This document shows, in pieces, positions 11,045 to 21,643 of a stretch of 64,000 nucleotides of DNA (its first letter is position 1; each line of letters starts with the position of its first letter). A program made the translations under genes and the position numbers. Source of the DNA: Sepioteuthis lessoniana (lineage: Eukaryota; Mollusca; Cephalopoda; Myopsida; Loliginidae); contig CAUZXS010005844.1 in NCBI GenBank assembly GCA_963585895.1, positions 42,501 through 106,500 on the forward strand, in the 5' to 3' direction. The notes below the pieces were generated by a model. That model saw nothing but the letters and a program-made list of their open reading frames with translations, ran no database searches and was not told the origin of the DNA.

Positions 11045-11595
11045 ATTTTGGTATCTTTATTTAATGGCATATCAACCTTCGTGGGTTATTTAATGCCAAA
11101 GCCATCCTTGTAAAAGAACAGTAGCGGTACTATTTAACGTTTCTTTGTTTAATGGCATATTAACCTTCATGGGTCATTCAAAGCCAAAGCGATCTTTATA
11201 GAAGAAAGATAGTGGTACTATTTAAAGTTTCTTTGCTTAATGGCATATCAAGCTTCGTGGGTTATTTAATGTCAAAGTCATACTTGAAGAAGAACAGTAA
11301 TGGTACTATTTCAAATTTCTTTGTTTAATGGTATATCACTCTTCATGGGTTATTTAATGCCAATGCCATTCTTGTAGAAGAACGATAGTGGTAGTATTTT
11401 TTTTTGTTTAATGGCATATCAACCTTCGTGGGTTATTTAAAGCATGGCTGAGAAGTTAAAGGGTTTCACTTCATTCCGAAGGATTTTATCCGAAAGTAAA
11501 TGCAATAAGCTTCCTGAAGTTCAAATTCGCTTACTTCTTGGCCGCAGTCCAGGGTTTTAGCAATGAACCCATGGGAACATACCCCGGCCATGCAT
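11045..11595 (-). mobile_element. SINE-A with five-fold amplified tail
   Basis: The tail and adjoining core (TTCTTTGTTTAATGGCATAT to about TAGTGGTACTATTTAA) recur five times at roughly 90-bp spacing between 11045 and 11450. A single degraded head follows (CTTGGCCGCAGTCCAGGGTT). The second independent tail amplification in the window. Confidence 0.8.
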
Positions 11596-11711
11596 GAGTC
11601 GATATGTTCGTGGTACCCTCATAATAAAATGGCATAGAGTCAAATCCAGTTTCGTGGGAGAGTTGATAAATATCAAACACTGAAGCTACACTTTAATCTT
11701 TAGTGATATAC

Positions 11712-12256
11712 TGTAATATAATAGTCGAGGGATATCGTTTTATATATCTTGCCTTTGGGTTTAGTTAGGCTGAGAACCTTTCGGCTCAGCACATGGGTTA
11801 GTTAGGTGCAAACTTGAGCGCAGGTGCTAACGCGCGCGCGAGGAGGATTTGTCATGCACAGATGTCAAAATAAAAATCCCAGATAGAAAATTGTGACTTG
11901 GGGATGTGAATGACGTCATGCACCGGAAGCGCGCGTGGAGGATTTTGGGGATTTTGAAGAAAGTCAGTTAGTTGAGTTCTGGCGTCCGGGGAGGACGGTT
12001 GGCTTTCGGGGCTCGCCGAAGCCAGGCCAGTGGCCTTGTGTCGAGTGCGTACGTGGTTTGGGACAGATGGAAAAGTCAGGTGTATCTCTCTCCTGACGTC
12101 GAAAACCTTTAAACTCAAAGGTAATAAAAAGTTTCATACCTGAAGTCGTTAAGTGTTTTTCGTGTTTCGGGATTCCTATGTTATATGTTATGGTATGTAT
12201 ATATGTTATGAACATTCTATGTACGTTTCACATACCCGTATCATGGGTATGTTACA
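11712..12256 (+). mobile_element. LTR-3 copy (isolated LTR)
   Basis: Starts TGTAATATAA and ends GTATGTTACA. The flanks are ATAC and GTAC, a 4-bp target duplication with one mismatch. Inside are TGACGTCA (11911-11918), a GC-rich stretch and AATAAA (12123-12128) before the terminal region, the order expected of U3-R-U5. Two further copies are at 59905 and 60929. No internal region or primer-binding site adjoins it. Confidence 0.7.
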
Positions 12257-12316
12257 GTACGAACAATGAAAGAAACAACAGAAAAACAAAAACAAAAACT
12301 TATATCTATTAATATA

Positions 12317-12581
12317 CATATTTACCAACCCCTCCGCTTGGGCAGGATATGACACAAAGTCAATTTTTTAGCGGAGTTTAACTGGTTTGAATTCAGAGTT
12401 TTCCTTCTCCTAGACTAGTTGCCTCACCAAGGCTGAAGAACCCAGTCTGCCCTACTATTTTACCCATAGCTGGATTCATTAGGGTATTAGTGCAATGTAA
12501 TCAGTCTCGTCCAGGATTTGAACTCGTGTCGCCGTGTCCATTTCCTACGACGATAACCGTTACACCACGGGCACCTCCACC
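12317..12581 (-). mobile_element. SINE-B with 14-bp target duplication
   Basis: Bounded by TATCTATTAATATA at 12303-12316 and 12582-12595. On the minus strand the head reads GAGGTGCCCGTGGTGTAACG and carries a GAGTTCAAATCC B box. The body follows, ending in GGGTTGGTAAATA-like sequence. The core is shortened near TAGCTGGATTCATTAGGG. Confidence 0.85.
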
Positions 12582-12599
12582 TATCTATTAATATAGACA

Positions 12600-13540
12600 C
12601 GCGATTATAAGTAACTCCGGGTGATTTCGTTTTTTTTTCATCTCATTCTATAATAATAAAAAAAATAATCTTATTTCTTAGTGCTTATACTTTTAGCTGA
12701 AACAGCGTCCGTTCAATCAAGTTCTCTTGCTCATTTGTGTATGGACTAAAAATAAAAAAAAAAGAATAAAATTTTCCCGCCTTTGCAAGAAAGGGAGTCA
12801 TATTAAAAGCAGATGGAAAATCAAGTCTAACGACGCCATTTAGTCTGAATCTCTACCAGATAGATAGAAACGTGGCAAAATAATTCGACGAAATAAATTA
12901 CGGCAAAGAAGCAAGTAAAACAAATGACTAATATAATTTTGAAATTTCATCTTGAAAATTAATGTCGCGAAAACCATCATTAATCATTTCGTGAAATGGG
13001 GTTAGAGAGTCCGATTCTAATTTTTATATACTTAAAAAAAAATTCTATCTTAATATAATCTAGTTTTTGGATGAAATAAATTTCCATATTTATATTCACT
13101 AAAAAAAAAATCGAATTTATTTATTTTTTAAAATTTATTTTTTGTTCATTTCGGTAAAACAACATCGAAAACAAAGTTTGGAATTGAGAGCAGAACATAC
13201 CGACATGACAAGGGGTGAATGATCGCCCCTGATGTTGTAGTCCTCAATCTAAAAAGCTTTCTTTCTTAATGATAATCCAAGGTTGAACTAGACATCATCT
13301 ACCGAAGATAGAATTTCTCAAGTTCCGTTTTTGTTAATCCATTGTAACCGGATCCATTCTATATGAGTTCATTAAACCAATAGATTGATGTTGCTGGCTA
13401 TCAAATGAATCGAGACCTCTGTGTCGTATTCTAGCGGTAAAAAAAAATTTGCTCATGCAATTAAACGAAAGGAGTTTGAACCTGAAAAAAAAAAGATATA
13501 AATTAAGAATGCTGTTTTTATAGGTGCAACTGCTCATCAT
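12600..13540. other. AT-rich, no recognised feature
   Basis: Homopolymer A/T runs and no family match. One 84-residue minus frame (13334-13588) partly overlaps the LINE-X fragment and is not otherwise recognisable. Confidence 0.5.
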
Positions 13541-13544
13541 CCTT

Positions 13545-13690
13545 AAAGGGTGCCGACAGTATGGATTCCTTTGACTCTCTTTCGCCATCCGTCCCTATCG
13601 GCCATTGTTCTTGGTAAATTTTCTAGATGGCGCTCACTCTTCACACAGAGCTGATGAATGTTTTTGTTGGAGTTTACCTCTTTACTGACA
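13545..13690 (-). mobile_element. LINE-X 3' fragment
   Basis: Matches the minus-strand copy at 31343-31500 (GATTCctTTGACTCTCTtTCGCCAT, then CCTATcGGCC). It is adjacent to a D' element. Confidence 0.55.
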
Positions 13691-13935
13691 TTACTCCCAG
13701 GTCGACTGACCCGGAATGATAATACCTGTCAGGGTCCTATCTGTAGGTCAAATAGATCTGTTTAAAATTATTCATATTTGATAAGACCGTGTACCAAAAA
13801 AAAAAACTTCTTAGGGAACAACCACACAAAAAAATTGTAAATATAAAAGAAAAAGGAACGCGATTCCCAAACCTGTAGACATAAAATAACCCTAGACAGG
13901 TTGACATGCCTTTAAAATCAATCAATCAATCTGAT
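13690..13935 (+). mobile_element. D' element, partial
   Basis: CAGGTCGACTGACCCGGAAT, GGGTCCTATCTGTAGGTCAA, ATTCATATTTGATAAGACCG, then a tail with ACATAAAATAACCC...AGGTTGACATGCC and AATCAATCAATC. The tail is a variant hairpin of the D/SINE-A type. Confidence 0.65.
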
Positions 13936-14041
13936 CGAATCTACGGCGTACAGAGCTTGATTATTTACTTGCATACGTGGTCTGTCTAAAAAGTAATTGA
14001 CTAAAAAAAAAAGAAGAAAAAGAAAAATTATCAAATTAATT

Positions 14042-15062
14042 AGGGCCCAGTTAGCCAGACTGCCAAATATACCAACTACATCTCTGCTGAGGGATAAGAC
14101 TCCCCCAACGAGTGTCCTGGATATGACACTAAACACTCTGATGGTGAGACTTCAGTAATTCTGGAGCTTTGCGGAATGCTTTTGGCTTGGCTTTGGCTTG
14201 TTTGTTTAATGGCATATCAACCTTTTTGGGTTATTTAATGCCAACTCCATTCTTCGAGAAAAAACAGTACTGGTTCGAATTAACCCAAAGCGGGGAGGAT
14301 AAGGGGGTTCATACCTTTCCCGAGGGTATTTGTCCGAATGTTCGAACTCGCTAACAACAGTTCCGTAGTCCATCGGTTTAACCATTATACCACGATGGCA
14401 CCCACTTAAGGAATACAGAGTTCCCCTTCATTGCCATAGCTCCCAGATCCACCGTGACCCAGAATGGTAGCGCCAATCTATGGGTTAAATAGAACTGTTT
14501 GACCATTTAAACTCTGTACTTTTGCTAAACGGATTCGCTTGAAATAGAACTGTTTTTACATTTAAATATGTAAACAAAAAATTGTACTGATGCTAAACTG
14601 AATTGTTTGAAATAGAATTGTTTGATCACTTAACTGTGTGTAAACAAATGACTGATGTTTAAATGAATTGTTAGTGATACATAGCAATACTTGGAAGCAT
14701 TTAACTTTGTTGACTTATACGAAATTGAATTGTTAGAAATAGAGCTGTTTGATCATTTAACTATGTGTAAACAAATGACTGGTGTTTAATTATTAGTGAT
14801 ACATAGCAATATTTGGAAAATATTAAACTGTGTGCAATCAAATGATTAATAGAAAATAGAATTATTCGTACTGAATAGAAATAAGTGAAACCATTCAACT
14901 GTGTGAAAAAAATGAGTTCAGGCTCATTTAAAAATGTTACCAACAAAACCTGCTTACAAATCATATTTAATATCTATGCATAAAAAGGATTTGGCATTAA
15001 ATGATCTGTAATGTTAGATATGCCATAAAAAAATCACCAAACCAAATCAAATTAATTATAAA
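14042..15062 (+). mobile_element. D element interrupted by SINE-A
   Basis: The head (CCCAGTTAGCCAGACTG, CTCTGCTGAGGGATAAGACT, CTGATGGTGAGACTTCAG) breaks at about 14170 and resumes at about 14406 (CCACCGTGACCCAGAATGG). About eight internal units of two types follow up to 14960, then the hairpin tail GGCATTAAATGATC...GTTAGATATGCC. Confidence 0.8.
14172..14405 (-). mobile_element. SINE-A nested in a D element
   Basis: Tail at the left (TTTAATGGCATATCAACCTT), head at the right (CCATTATACCACGATGGCAC). The duplicated flank is short and diverged (GCGGAATGC / AAGGAATAC). It therefore moved after the D element was in place. Confidence 0.8.
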
Positions 15063-15169
15063 CTAACATTACCACCTTCATATTAGCTACCAAGCAAACA
15101 TAAGTCTCCGTGGCGAAATGAGTTAATTACTGGCTTGTGAACTTGAAGAAAACGAAGAAAACTGGTGGG

Positions 15170-15400
15170 GGTGTTCTCGTGGTGTAATGGTTAAAGCGTT
15201 GGACTGCGGAATCGTAGTACGCGAGTTCGTACTCCAGTCGCGCTATTACGTTCACTTTCGGGCAAATACCCTTGGGAAAGGTATGAACCCCCTTATCCTC
15301 CCAGCTATGGGTTAAATAGCACCACTACTGTTCTTCTAGGAGAATGGATTTGGCATTAAATAACCTAAAAAAGAGTTGATATGCCATTAAACAAAAAAAC
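15170..15400 (+). mobile_element. SINE-A, near full length
   Basis: Head: CTCGTGGTGTAATGGTTAAA (A-box region) and GAGTTCGTACTCC (B-box region). Core: AATACCCTTGGGAAAGGTAT, then CTCCCAGCTATGGGTTAAAT. Tail: GGCATTAAATAACC...GTTGATATGCC and an A-rich end. A good reference copy. Confidence 0.9.
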
Positions 15401-15494
15401 CGAAACCGAAGAAAAAAGGGGATCGCGTTCCTTCTTTTATATTCATATTTTATATATTTTTTTTAAACTCCAATCGTTCTATCACGCTCACTTT

Positions 15495-15629
15495 CGGACT
15501 ATAACCTATAGACCCCTTCACATGGACGAGCCGGTTTTAGCCGACCAACAAGAACCTACCAACAACAGCTATGTATGGACACGGGATGTAGTCTGGAAGA
15601 CCTACCGGGAGCGATAAATGATAGGGACG

Positions 15630-15666
<37 letters not shown>

Positions 15667-15690
15667 GGAAATCCGATCTGACTGCTATGG
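15495..15690 (+). mobile_element. LINE-X 3' end with (GA)n
   Basis: ACCCCTTCACATGGACGAGC, then CGGGATGTAGTCTGGAAGAC, GCGATAAATGATAGGGACGA, an inserted (GA)n run (about 15632-15661) and GTCAGGGAAATCC. This matches the better copy at 34775-35240. Confidence 0.7.
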
Positions 15691-15785
15691 GTTAAATAGT
15701 ATCATTTCTCTTCTTTTAAGATGATAGCTTTGGCAGAAAATAACCCCCAACAGTTGATATGCCATTATACAAAGAAACCAAGCCA
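15690..15785 (+). mobile_element. SINE-A core and tail fragment
   Basis: GCTATGGGTTAAATAGTATC, GGCAGAAAATAACC...CAGTTGATATGCC and an A-rich end. The head is missing. Confidence 0.7.
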
Positions 15786-15931
15786 AATACCGAGGAAGAC
15801 ATTGTTTTTACTGCTGGAAACAGTTATGTAAGTTTTCAACTGACACTACCTTAAGTTGGTTCGTCAAAACCTGCTGTAACTCATAGATGGCGTCCATGAG
15901 ACTAAGTTTTGATATTTTAGGGAACAGTTGG

Positions 15932-15990
15932 GAAATTGGCCTAATGAGTAGATTGTTCGTCACTGGTCCGGGAGACCGGGGTTCAATTAA
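15932..15990 (+). mobile_element. SINE-C head fragment
   Basis: ATTGGCCTAATGAGTAGATT, then GGTCCGGGAGACCGGGGTTC. The match stops at the B box and passes into D-head-like sequence (GGTAATAAAGGAATTGTCC). Confidence 0.55.
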
Positions 15991-16189
15991 GAGTAATGGT
16001 AATAAAGGAATTGTCCATACTCCCTCGAGCTCTGTGTATGTAGATTCATGCATACGCTATACAAAAAAAAAAAAAAAAAAAGAAACAAAAAAGAAAAAAG
16101 GAAGCAGGAAGCAGTTCACCCGCCCACCATCCGCCTGGCAGGTCAGTACGTTAGCTATAGATTGAAACGAAACGACTTTAAATAAGTGT

Positions 16190-16483
16190 GGAGGTGCCTG
16201 TGGTGTAATGGTTATCGCCGTAGGAAATGGACACGGCGATACGAGTTCAATTCGATACGAGACTGATTTCATTTCACATAGCACTAATACCCTTGGGAAA
16301 GGTATGAATCCAATTATTCTCCCTCCAGCTATGGGTAAATAGTAGAGCAGACTAGGTTCTTCAGCCTTGGTGAGGCAACTAGTCTAGGAAAAGGAAAACT
16401 CTGAATTTAAACCTGTTAAACTCCGCTTAAAAAAACTGACCTTGTGTCATATCCTGCCCGAGCGGAGGGGTTGGGTAAATATG
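16190..16483 (+). mobile_element. SINE-B with 16-bp target duplication
   Basis: Exact duplications GACTTTAAATAAGTGT at 16174-16189 and 16484-16499. The order is head with GTGGTGTAATGGTTATCGCC, shared core (AATACCCTTGGGAAAGGTAT, CTCCAGCTATGGGTAAATAG), then the B-specific tail with TTCAGCCTTGGTGAGGCAAC and GAGCGGAGGGGTTGGGTAAA. A long exact duplication fits LINE-type target-primed insertion. Confidence 0.92.
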
Positions 16484-16739
16484 GACTTTAAATAAGTGTA
16501 GGGCTAAACAACGGGCGAGAAAAGGGAACAAAAATACAAGAAAATACGAAGCACTTTCTGTTTTCTCGACCAACTGGGAGCCCGAAGCGAAGAGAGTTTG
16601 AAAGAACCCGTTGGAGCAAGTTGGTCGGAGAAAGTAACCGGAGAGATGCGCACAGAATCTACTGGCACCTCCTGAGCAGGGGTGATCAGCTAGGGTGTAG
16701 CTTGGTAGAATTCGCGCTGGACGCGTAGGGGGGTGAATA

Positions 16740-16939
16740 TAGTGCCAAAGGAAGGTTCGGGGTATCTCTCTCCTTATGTCGAAAAACCTTTTAACTTAAA
16801 GGTAATAAAAGGTTTCGTACCTGAACTAAGAAGTCGTTACGTGTTTTTCGTGTTTCGAGATTCCAATGTTCTATGTAGATATGTTATGAACATTCTATGT
16901 ACATTTCACATATCCGTATTCATGTATGGCTATGTTACA
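16740..16939 (+). mobile_element. LTR-3 3' portion
   Basis: GGTATCTCTCTCCTTATGTC, AAAGGTAATAAAAGGTTTCG, CGTGTTTTTCGTGTTTCGAG and end TATGTTACA match the second half of LTR-3. The upstream sequence (16500-16740) does not match the other copies. It may be a different U3 or unrelated DNA. Confidence 0.6.
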
Positions 16940-17337
16940 GATTAACCAGTTTTATAAAAAGCGTTTCAACAATAAATGCACGGTGTAAACCGGTTCAATT
17001 CTTGATCGTGTGTAAAAAAACCATAAGTAATCAGCTAGATGGAGCTACCATAACTACTTGCCAAAATTCATCTTCACCATGCAAGTGACACTTTAAAATG
17101 TAGGAGGTATTTCTCCTGCACAACGAAATATAATTACGTATTTTATGTCTCACTCTGTGATCCAAGTTTGAAACATTAATGAATATCTTCAGTGTTCCCG
17201 TAAGTTGATTTGGTCGAGTGCTACTTATTCAGGCAGGCGCACTTAACGAAACGGTTATCATCGAACGAAATGGAATCGGTGATATTCTACCTGCAGTGGA
17301 GAGTTTGGATAAATAAATACATGAAATTATAAGATTT

Positions 17338-17562
17338 TGTTTGGTTTCTTTCTTTAATGGCATATCAACCCTCGTGGTCCTAAAGTCATATTTGTAGAAA
17401 AACAGCAGTGATTATGGTTAACCCATAACTGGAGGGATAAGAGGGTTCATACCTTTCCCAAAGGTAGTAGTCCAAGAGTGAACGTTATCGCGCGACTGGA
17501 GCTCAAATCCACTTACTTCGAGGCCGCAGTTCAACGCTTTACCCGCATTCACCACGAGTGCA
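17338..17562 (-). mobile_element. SINE-A
   Basis: Tail TTTAATGGCATATCAACCCT, core and head (TTCGAGGCCGCAGTTCAACG) in minus orientation. The hairpin's second arm is deleted (after CGTGGTCCTAAAG). Confidence 0.75.
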
Positions 17563-17589
17563 TTTTTGTTGTATACACAAATCCTCATC

Positions 17590-17866
17590 ACCAGTTGGTC
17601 TATCGTCGTCGTAGTCGACCATAGTCGAGGGTGACCCGAAGGCTCCCTTTTCGATAGCTACTACACCAAGGTGTAGGGGAGGGCGCTACTTCATTCCCTG
17701 GATTGTTCCACTTTACCCTTGAACCGTACCTTATAATGCTGAGTGTTAAGCAAGGTGGTATCAAGTTCCATTTTTAAAGTCTTTGGTATGACTCGACCTG
17801 GGATTGAACCCAGGTCTCCCGGGCCATTGGCGAACACTCTAACCGCTGGGCCAATGTCCCGGTTGG
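17590..17866 (-). mobile_element. SINE-C, full length
   Basis: The complete family consensus is visible: GACCATAGTCGAGGGTGACC, CTACACCAAGGTGTAGGGGA, CCTTATAATGCTGAGTGTTA, then a head with GGGATTGAACCCAGGTCTCC and ATTGGCGAACACTCTAACCG. On the minus strand the head reads like a tRNA with A and B boxes. Confidence 0.85.
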
Positions 17867-17879
17867 TCTATACCAGGAT

Positions 17880-18285
17880 CTAAATTGTATTGGTATACTA
17901 ATAAGCTCAGTTCAATCGGCTGTGTTGTTTGGTCATGGTTCAGGTCGGGTGTATCTTGTCTTCGTGGTGGTCGGTTGAAACTTCATGGTGTGGTTACCAG
18001 GGAAGCCCAGCATTCACGTCTCGTGGACCAGACCGACAATTTTTTGGTCTTCGCGGGGCTGTCCTCTTTGGCTCTTACTTGCTCCGGTGGGTTTCCGTTT
18101 ATCACCTTTTAGGGGAATGCCGACGGGGTCCTTAACATTTTTGGAACCACTGAGCATCTGTGGGCTACAGCCCTTCGCTTGGTTCCCACATTAAAAAAGG
18201 ACTCGTGCAAAAATTTTGGTGTATGTGAGGAACCCGACAAATAGCTATGTCCAGATTAGTAGTAGGGTATTTCGACGGTTCACAT
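17880..18285. other. No recognised feature
   Basis: Several overlapping plus-strand frames of 68-75 residues match no family I know. Base composition is more balanced than the surroundings. Confidence 0.4.
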
Positions 18286-18286
18286 T

Positions 18287-18524
18287 TGGTTTGGTTTCTT
18301 TGTTTAATGGCATATCAACCTTTGTTGGTTATTTAATGCCAAAGCCATTCTCCTAGAATAACAGTAGTGGTACTATTTGACCCATAGCTGGGAGGATAAG
18401 GGGGTTCATTCCTTTCCCAAAGGTATTTGTCTGAAAGTAAACGTAATAGCGCGACTGGAGTTCGAACTCGCTTACTACGATTTCGCAGTCCATCGCTTTA
18501 ACCATTACACCACGAGGACACCCC
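18287..18524 (-). mobile_element. SINE-A
   Basis: Well-preserved minus-strand copy flanked by a short duplication (CACATTTGGT at the left, TACATTTGGT at the right). Confidence 0.85.
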
Positions 18525-18884
18525 TTTTACATTTGGTCTCCAAAAGGCGAGACCGATTGTTTCTGTATTACCGTAGTATTACCGTAGTATAACCATTACT
18601 TACAGCGTCTCACTGTTCTAACGAATGTTGTCTTACAGCTCTAACCAGCCATTGATAAGTAGTCATGGACTAGTTTACCTACGAATGAAGAAAGATATAG
18701 TAGGTTAACCCACTAGAGTCCCTAATGATTTGGAATTGCGGTACGCTTAATTAGGCTTCCATATAAAAACTAATACGAATTTACCCGGGGTCTTTTTATT
18801 TTTTTCTAATCGGCCTTGTTTAGGGATGGCCGTAGAGTGGCAACCTGAATAGTTGTGAGAGAAAGCAACTGAAATCAAGATAGA

Positions 18885-19560
18885 GGAAATACGAGAAGAA
18901 TGAGTCAAATTTTTTGCAATATTTTGGTAATATCAGGCAATATTCAGAGGTTCCATATGTTTTTGCTAGTTTAGTTCAAGAGACGAACCACACGGGACTA
19001 TGAGATGACGAGCTTGTCTGATACTCTCCAAGTGCTACTCGCTGGATTTGCTGAGGGTGTGAAAGTGACCAACAACACAGGACTGTGAGATGCCGAGCTC
19101 GCATGATTTTCTCCGAGTGCTACTCGCTTGATTTGGCGAGGTCATGAAGGTGACAAACAATACTGGACTGTGAGGTGACGAATTCGAATGATACTCTCCG
19201 TGTATATACTCACCGGATTTGCTAAGGCGTGAAGTTGACAAACAATACTGGACTTTGAGATGCCGAGCTTGCTTGATACTCTTCGAGTGCTACTCGCCGG
19301 ATTTGACGAGATCACGAAGGTGACAAACAATACTGGATTGTAAGATAACGAGTCTCGCATGATACTCTCCGTGTGCTACTCACCGGATTTGCTAACGTCA
19401 GGAAGTTGACAAACAAAACTGGACTGTGATATGCCGAGCTCGCAAGATACTCTCCGAGTGCTATGATACTTGCCTACATGTCTCGGATCATGACCTTGTA
19501 ATCAACACTTTTTGGCCTATCTGAACTTGCTTGGTAATCGAAGTTCTTGCAACGCACAAC
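18885..19560 (-). pseudogene. Transposase N-terminus with tandemly amplified HTH segment
   Basis: Minus-strand reading starts with a DNA-binding N-terminus (RPKSVDYKVMIRD near 19510-19530). It then enters five to six 83-87 bp repeats, with GTGCTACTCG-like markers at 19032, 19117, 19200, 19287, 19373 and 19458. Each encodes a helix-turn-helix-like peptide such as STRRKSCELGISQSCVVGHF. The segment ends with PDITKILQKI at about 18900-18935. The unamplified sibling is at 42095-42305. Units are in different frames, so it is not one protein. Confidence 0.7.
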
Positions 19561-19774
19561 AAATGATTTTGCGTTTTCTTCTGCACCGTTATGACTTAGT
19601 TCGAACGCGTGAAACATAAATTTCTGAGTAAGATGTTACGCGTTCATTTGTTCAGCTTTTAAATCACAAACGGAGAGGAACTATGTACAATTTGTCAGGA
19701 CTTCAACTACTACGAAACTAACAACCACAGTGGTTACCTTTCAACGACTTGAACTGCTTTGATCACGTGATAGA

Positions 19775-20035
19775 AGTAAGTAAATTTGGCGACTGTCCTT
19801 GAGGGCGACCGGAAGGCTCCCTTTTCAATAGATAGCTACAACACCGAGGTGTAGGGGATGGCGCTACTCCTTTCCCTAGATTGCTTCACTTTACTCTTGA
19901 TACGTACCTTATAATCCTGAGTGTTAAGAAAAGAGGTATCAAGTATCATTTTTTTAGTCTTTGGTAATACTCGACCTGGGATTGAAACCCGGTCCCTTGG
20001 GCCATTGGCAAACACTCTACCCATGATAAACATGC
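19775..20035 (-). mobile_element. SINE-C
   Basis: GACTGTCCTTGAGGGCGACC, CACCGAGGTGTAGGGGATGG and head GGGATTGAAACCCGGTCCCT with GCAAACACTCTACCCATGA. The last part of the head is lost. Confidence 0.8.
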
Positions 20036-20044
20036 TGCGAACCA

Positions 20045-20543
20045 GCACGCACGAAAATATCGCAAAACTTTTGACTCATCGTCGTATTAAATAATAAAGA
20101 ATGTAAGATTTGAAAACCGTGTCAAATGAGCAAGAAGGAATAGTATTGAAATGATCTCTGGGATTCGTTTTACTGTAGAAGCAATTGGAAGCTGAGATCT
20201 TATCGGGAGGTGAACAACAAGCGAATCCATTGTAGAAGATTGCGATAGGATGATCTATAGAATTTGCCTAATAAGAGAATGGTTATTGAGATGAAGTTTC
20301 ATTGTAGCAGGTTGAGGGGTTGTCAGTGTGGTGAGGCTTGAACAGCTTGCTTGACCATTGGTTGATGCTAACGCGATCCGATAGTCTGGGTAAGGGTGAT
20401 CCTTCCGCTGCGTCGACATTGGCAAGACACATGAATACGCCTCATTACATCACACACAGAGTATCCGTCAAAGTAACCACGTGGCTGAATCTCATTTTCT
20501 AGTCCGCTAGTTAAGAGGAACCCAGATATTGGAGATTGAAGTA

Positions 20544-20545
<2 letters not shown>
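20045..20545. other. No recognised gene
   Basis: 20055-20080 (AAAATATCGCAAAACTTTTG) resembles the transposase fragment's end at 42275. The remainder matches nothing. Confidence 0.4.
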
Positions 20546-20580
<35 letters not shown>

Positions 20581-20639
20581 GATAATGAGAGGGATAGAGA
20601 AAGAGGGGAGATATCGAAAGTGTTTAGTTAGTGAGGGAG

Positions 20640-20681
<42 letters not shown>

Positions 20682-20941
20682 GATAATGAAAGGGATAGAG
20701 AAAGAGGGGAGATATCGAAAGTGTTTAGTTAGTGAGGGAGAACGAGAGACAGAGAGAGAGAGAGAGAGAGGCTGAGTGAGAGAAAGAGGATGAGAGCGAG
20801 AGATGCATGCAATGACACAAGAATACGGGGAAAAATCGAGAGGGTACATATATATATATATATATATATATGGAAAAAGAAGAAAGAAAGTTAAGAGAGA
20901 GAATAAAAAAATAAAATAAAAATAGAAATAGAGAAAAGAGG

Positions 20942-20983
<42 letters not shown>

Positions 20984-21051
20984 GAAAAAAGGAGAAAGAA
21001 AAATAAAGAGACAGAATAAGAAAAAAAAAATAGAAACAGACAGAGAAAAGA

Positions 21052-21122
<71 letters not shown>

Positions 21123-21169
21123 AAAAGAAGAAAGAAAATAGAGAGATAATAAAAAGAAAAGAAAAGAGG

Positions 21170-21208
<39 letters not shown>

Positions 21209-21212
21209 AAGA

Positions 21213-21272
<60 letters not shown>

Positions 21273-21275
21273 GAC
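20545..21275. repeat. Compound microsatellite block
   Basis: (GA)n runs at about 20548 and 20643, inside a roughly 96-bp direct duplication containing GATTTGGGATAATGA. Then (TA)n at about 20850, (CA)n at 20943-20968 and (TA)n at 21054-21112 and 21170-21260, separated by GA-rich pieces (GAAAAGAGGATATATA). Long minus-strand Ile/Tyr or Ser/Leu frames are artefacts. Confidence 0.9.
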
Positions 21276-21399
21276 AAATACATTACGCTTCAAGATAAAT
21301 TTCGAACATTAATTTGGAAATTTGGAAATCGCATGCTACAATGTTTGGCATTCACAGCGGAAGATCCAATGCGAAAATTTCACCATGTTCGGAGGTTTA

Positions 21400-21643
21400 A
21401 TCTGAGGACAGATTTATATTCATATTGATGAAATCCAAACACCCAGTCTAAATGATGGTGTTTGGGACAGTCATGAGTGAATAGTGATGTTATTCCTCTA
21501 CCCATTTTCCTACATGGTCTCAGACTCAACATGGAGACCTTCTTCAAATTCCTGAAATAGGTAGACCTACTCTAGACAGAGAGAATAGCTGCTGGAAAGC
21601 CAAACGTCTGACAACAGGATTCAGCACCATGCTTCACATGTCA
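21400..21643 (+). pseudogene. maT/Tc1-type transposase fragment
   Basis: In mixed frames the plus strand encodes MMVFGTVMSE, then HGLRLNM-like and AAGKP..., ending QQDSAPCFTC-like sequence around the second catalytic Asp. The same protein family is at 62880-63600. It is cut by the D element tail at 21644. Confidence 0.6.

Noticed and set aside
15170-15245. A genuine tRNA gene in the SINE-A head
   Set aside because: Same reasoning: tRNA-like promoter boxes only, part of a repeated element with a fixed downstream core.
18985-19470. Centromeric-type satellite
   Set aside because: Only about six units, and they code for part of a transposase with normal flanks on both sides.
20628-21293. A 221-residue membrane-like protein rich in Ile/Tyr
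   Set aside because: Translation of (TA)n, (CA)n and (GA)n microsatellites.
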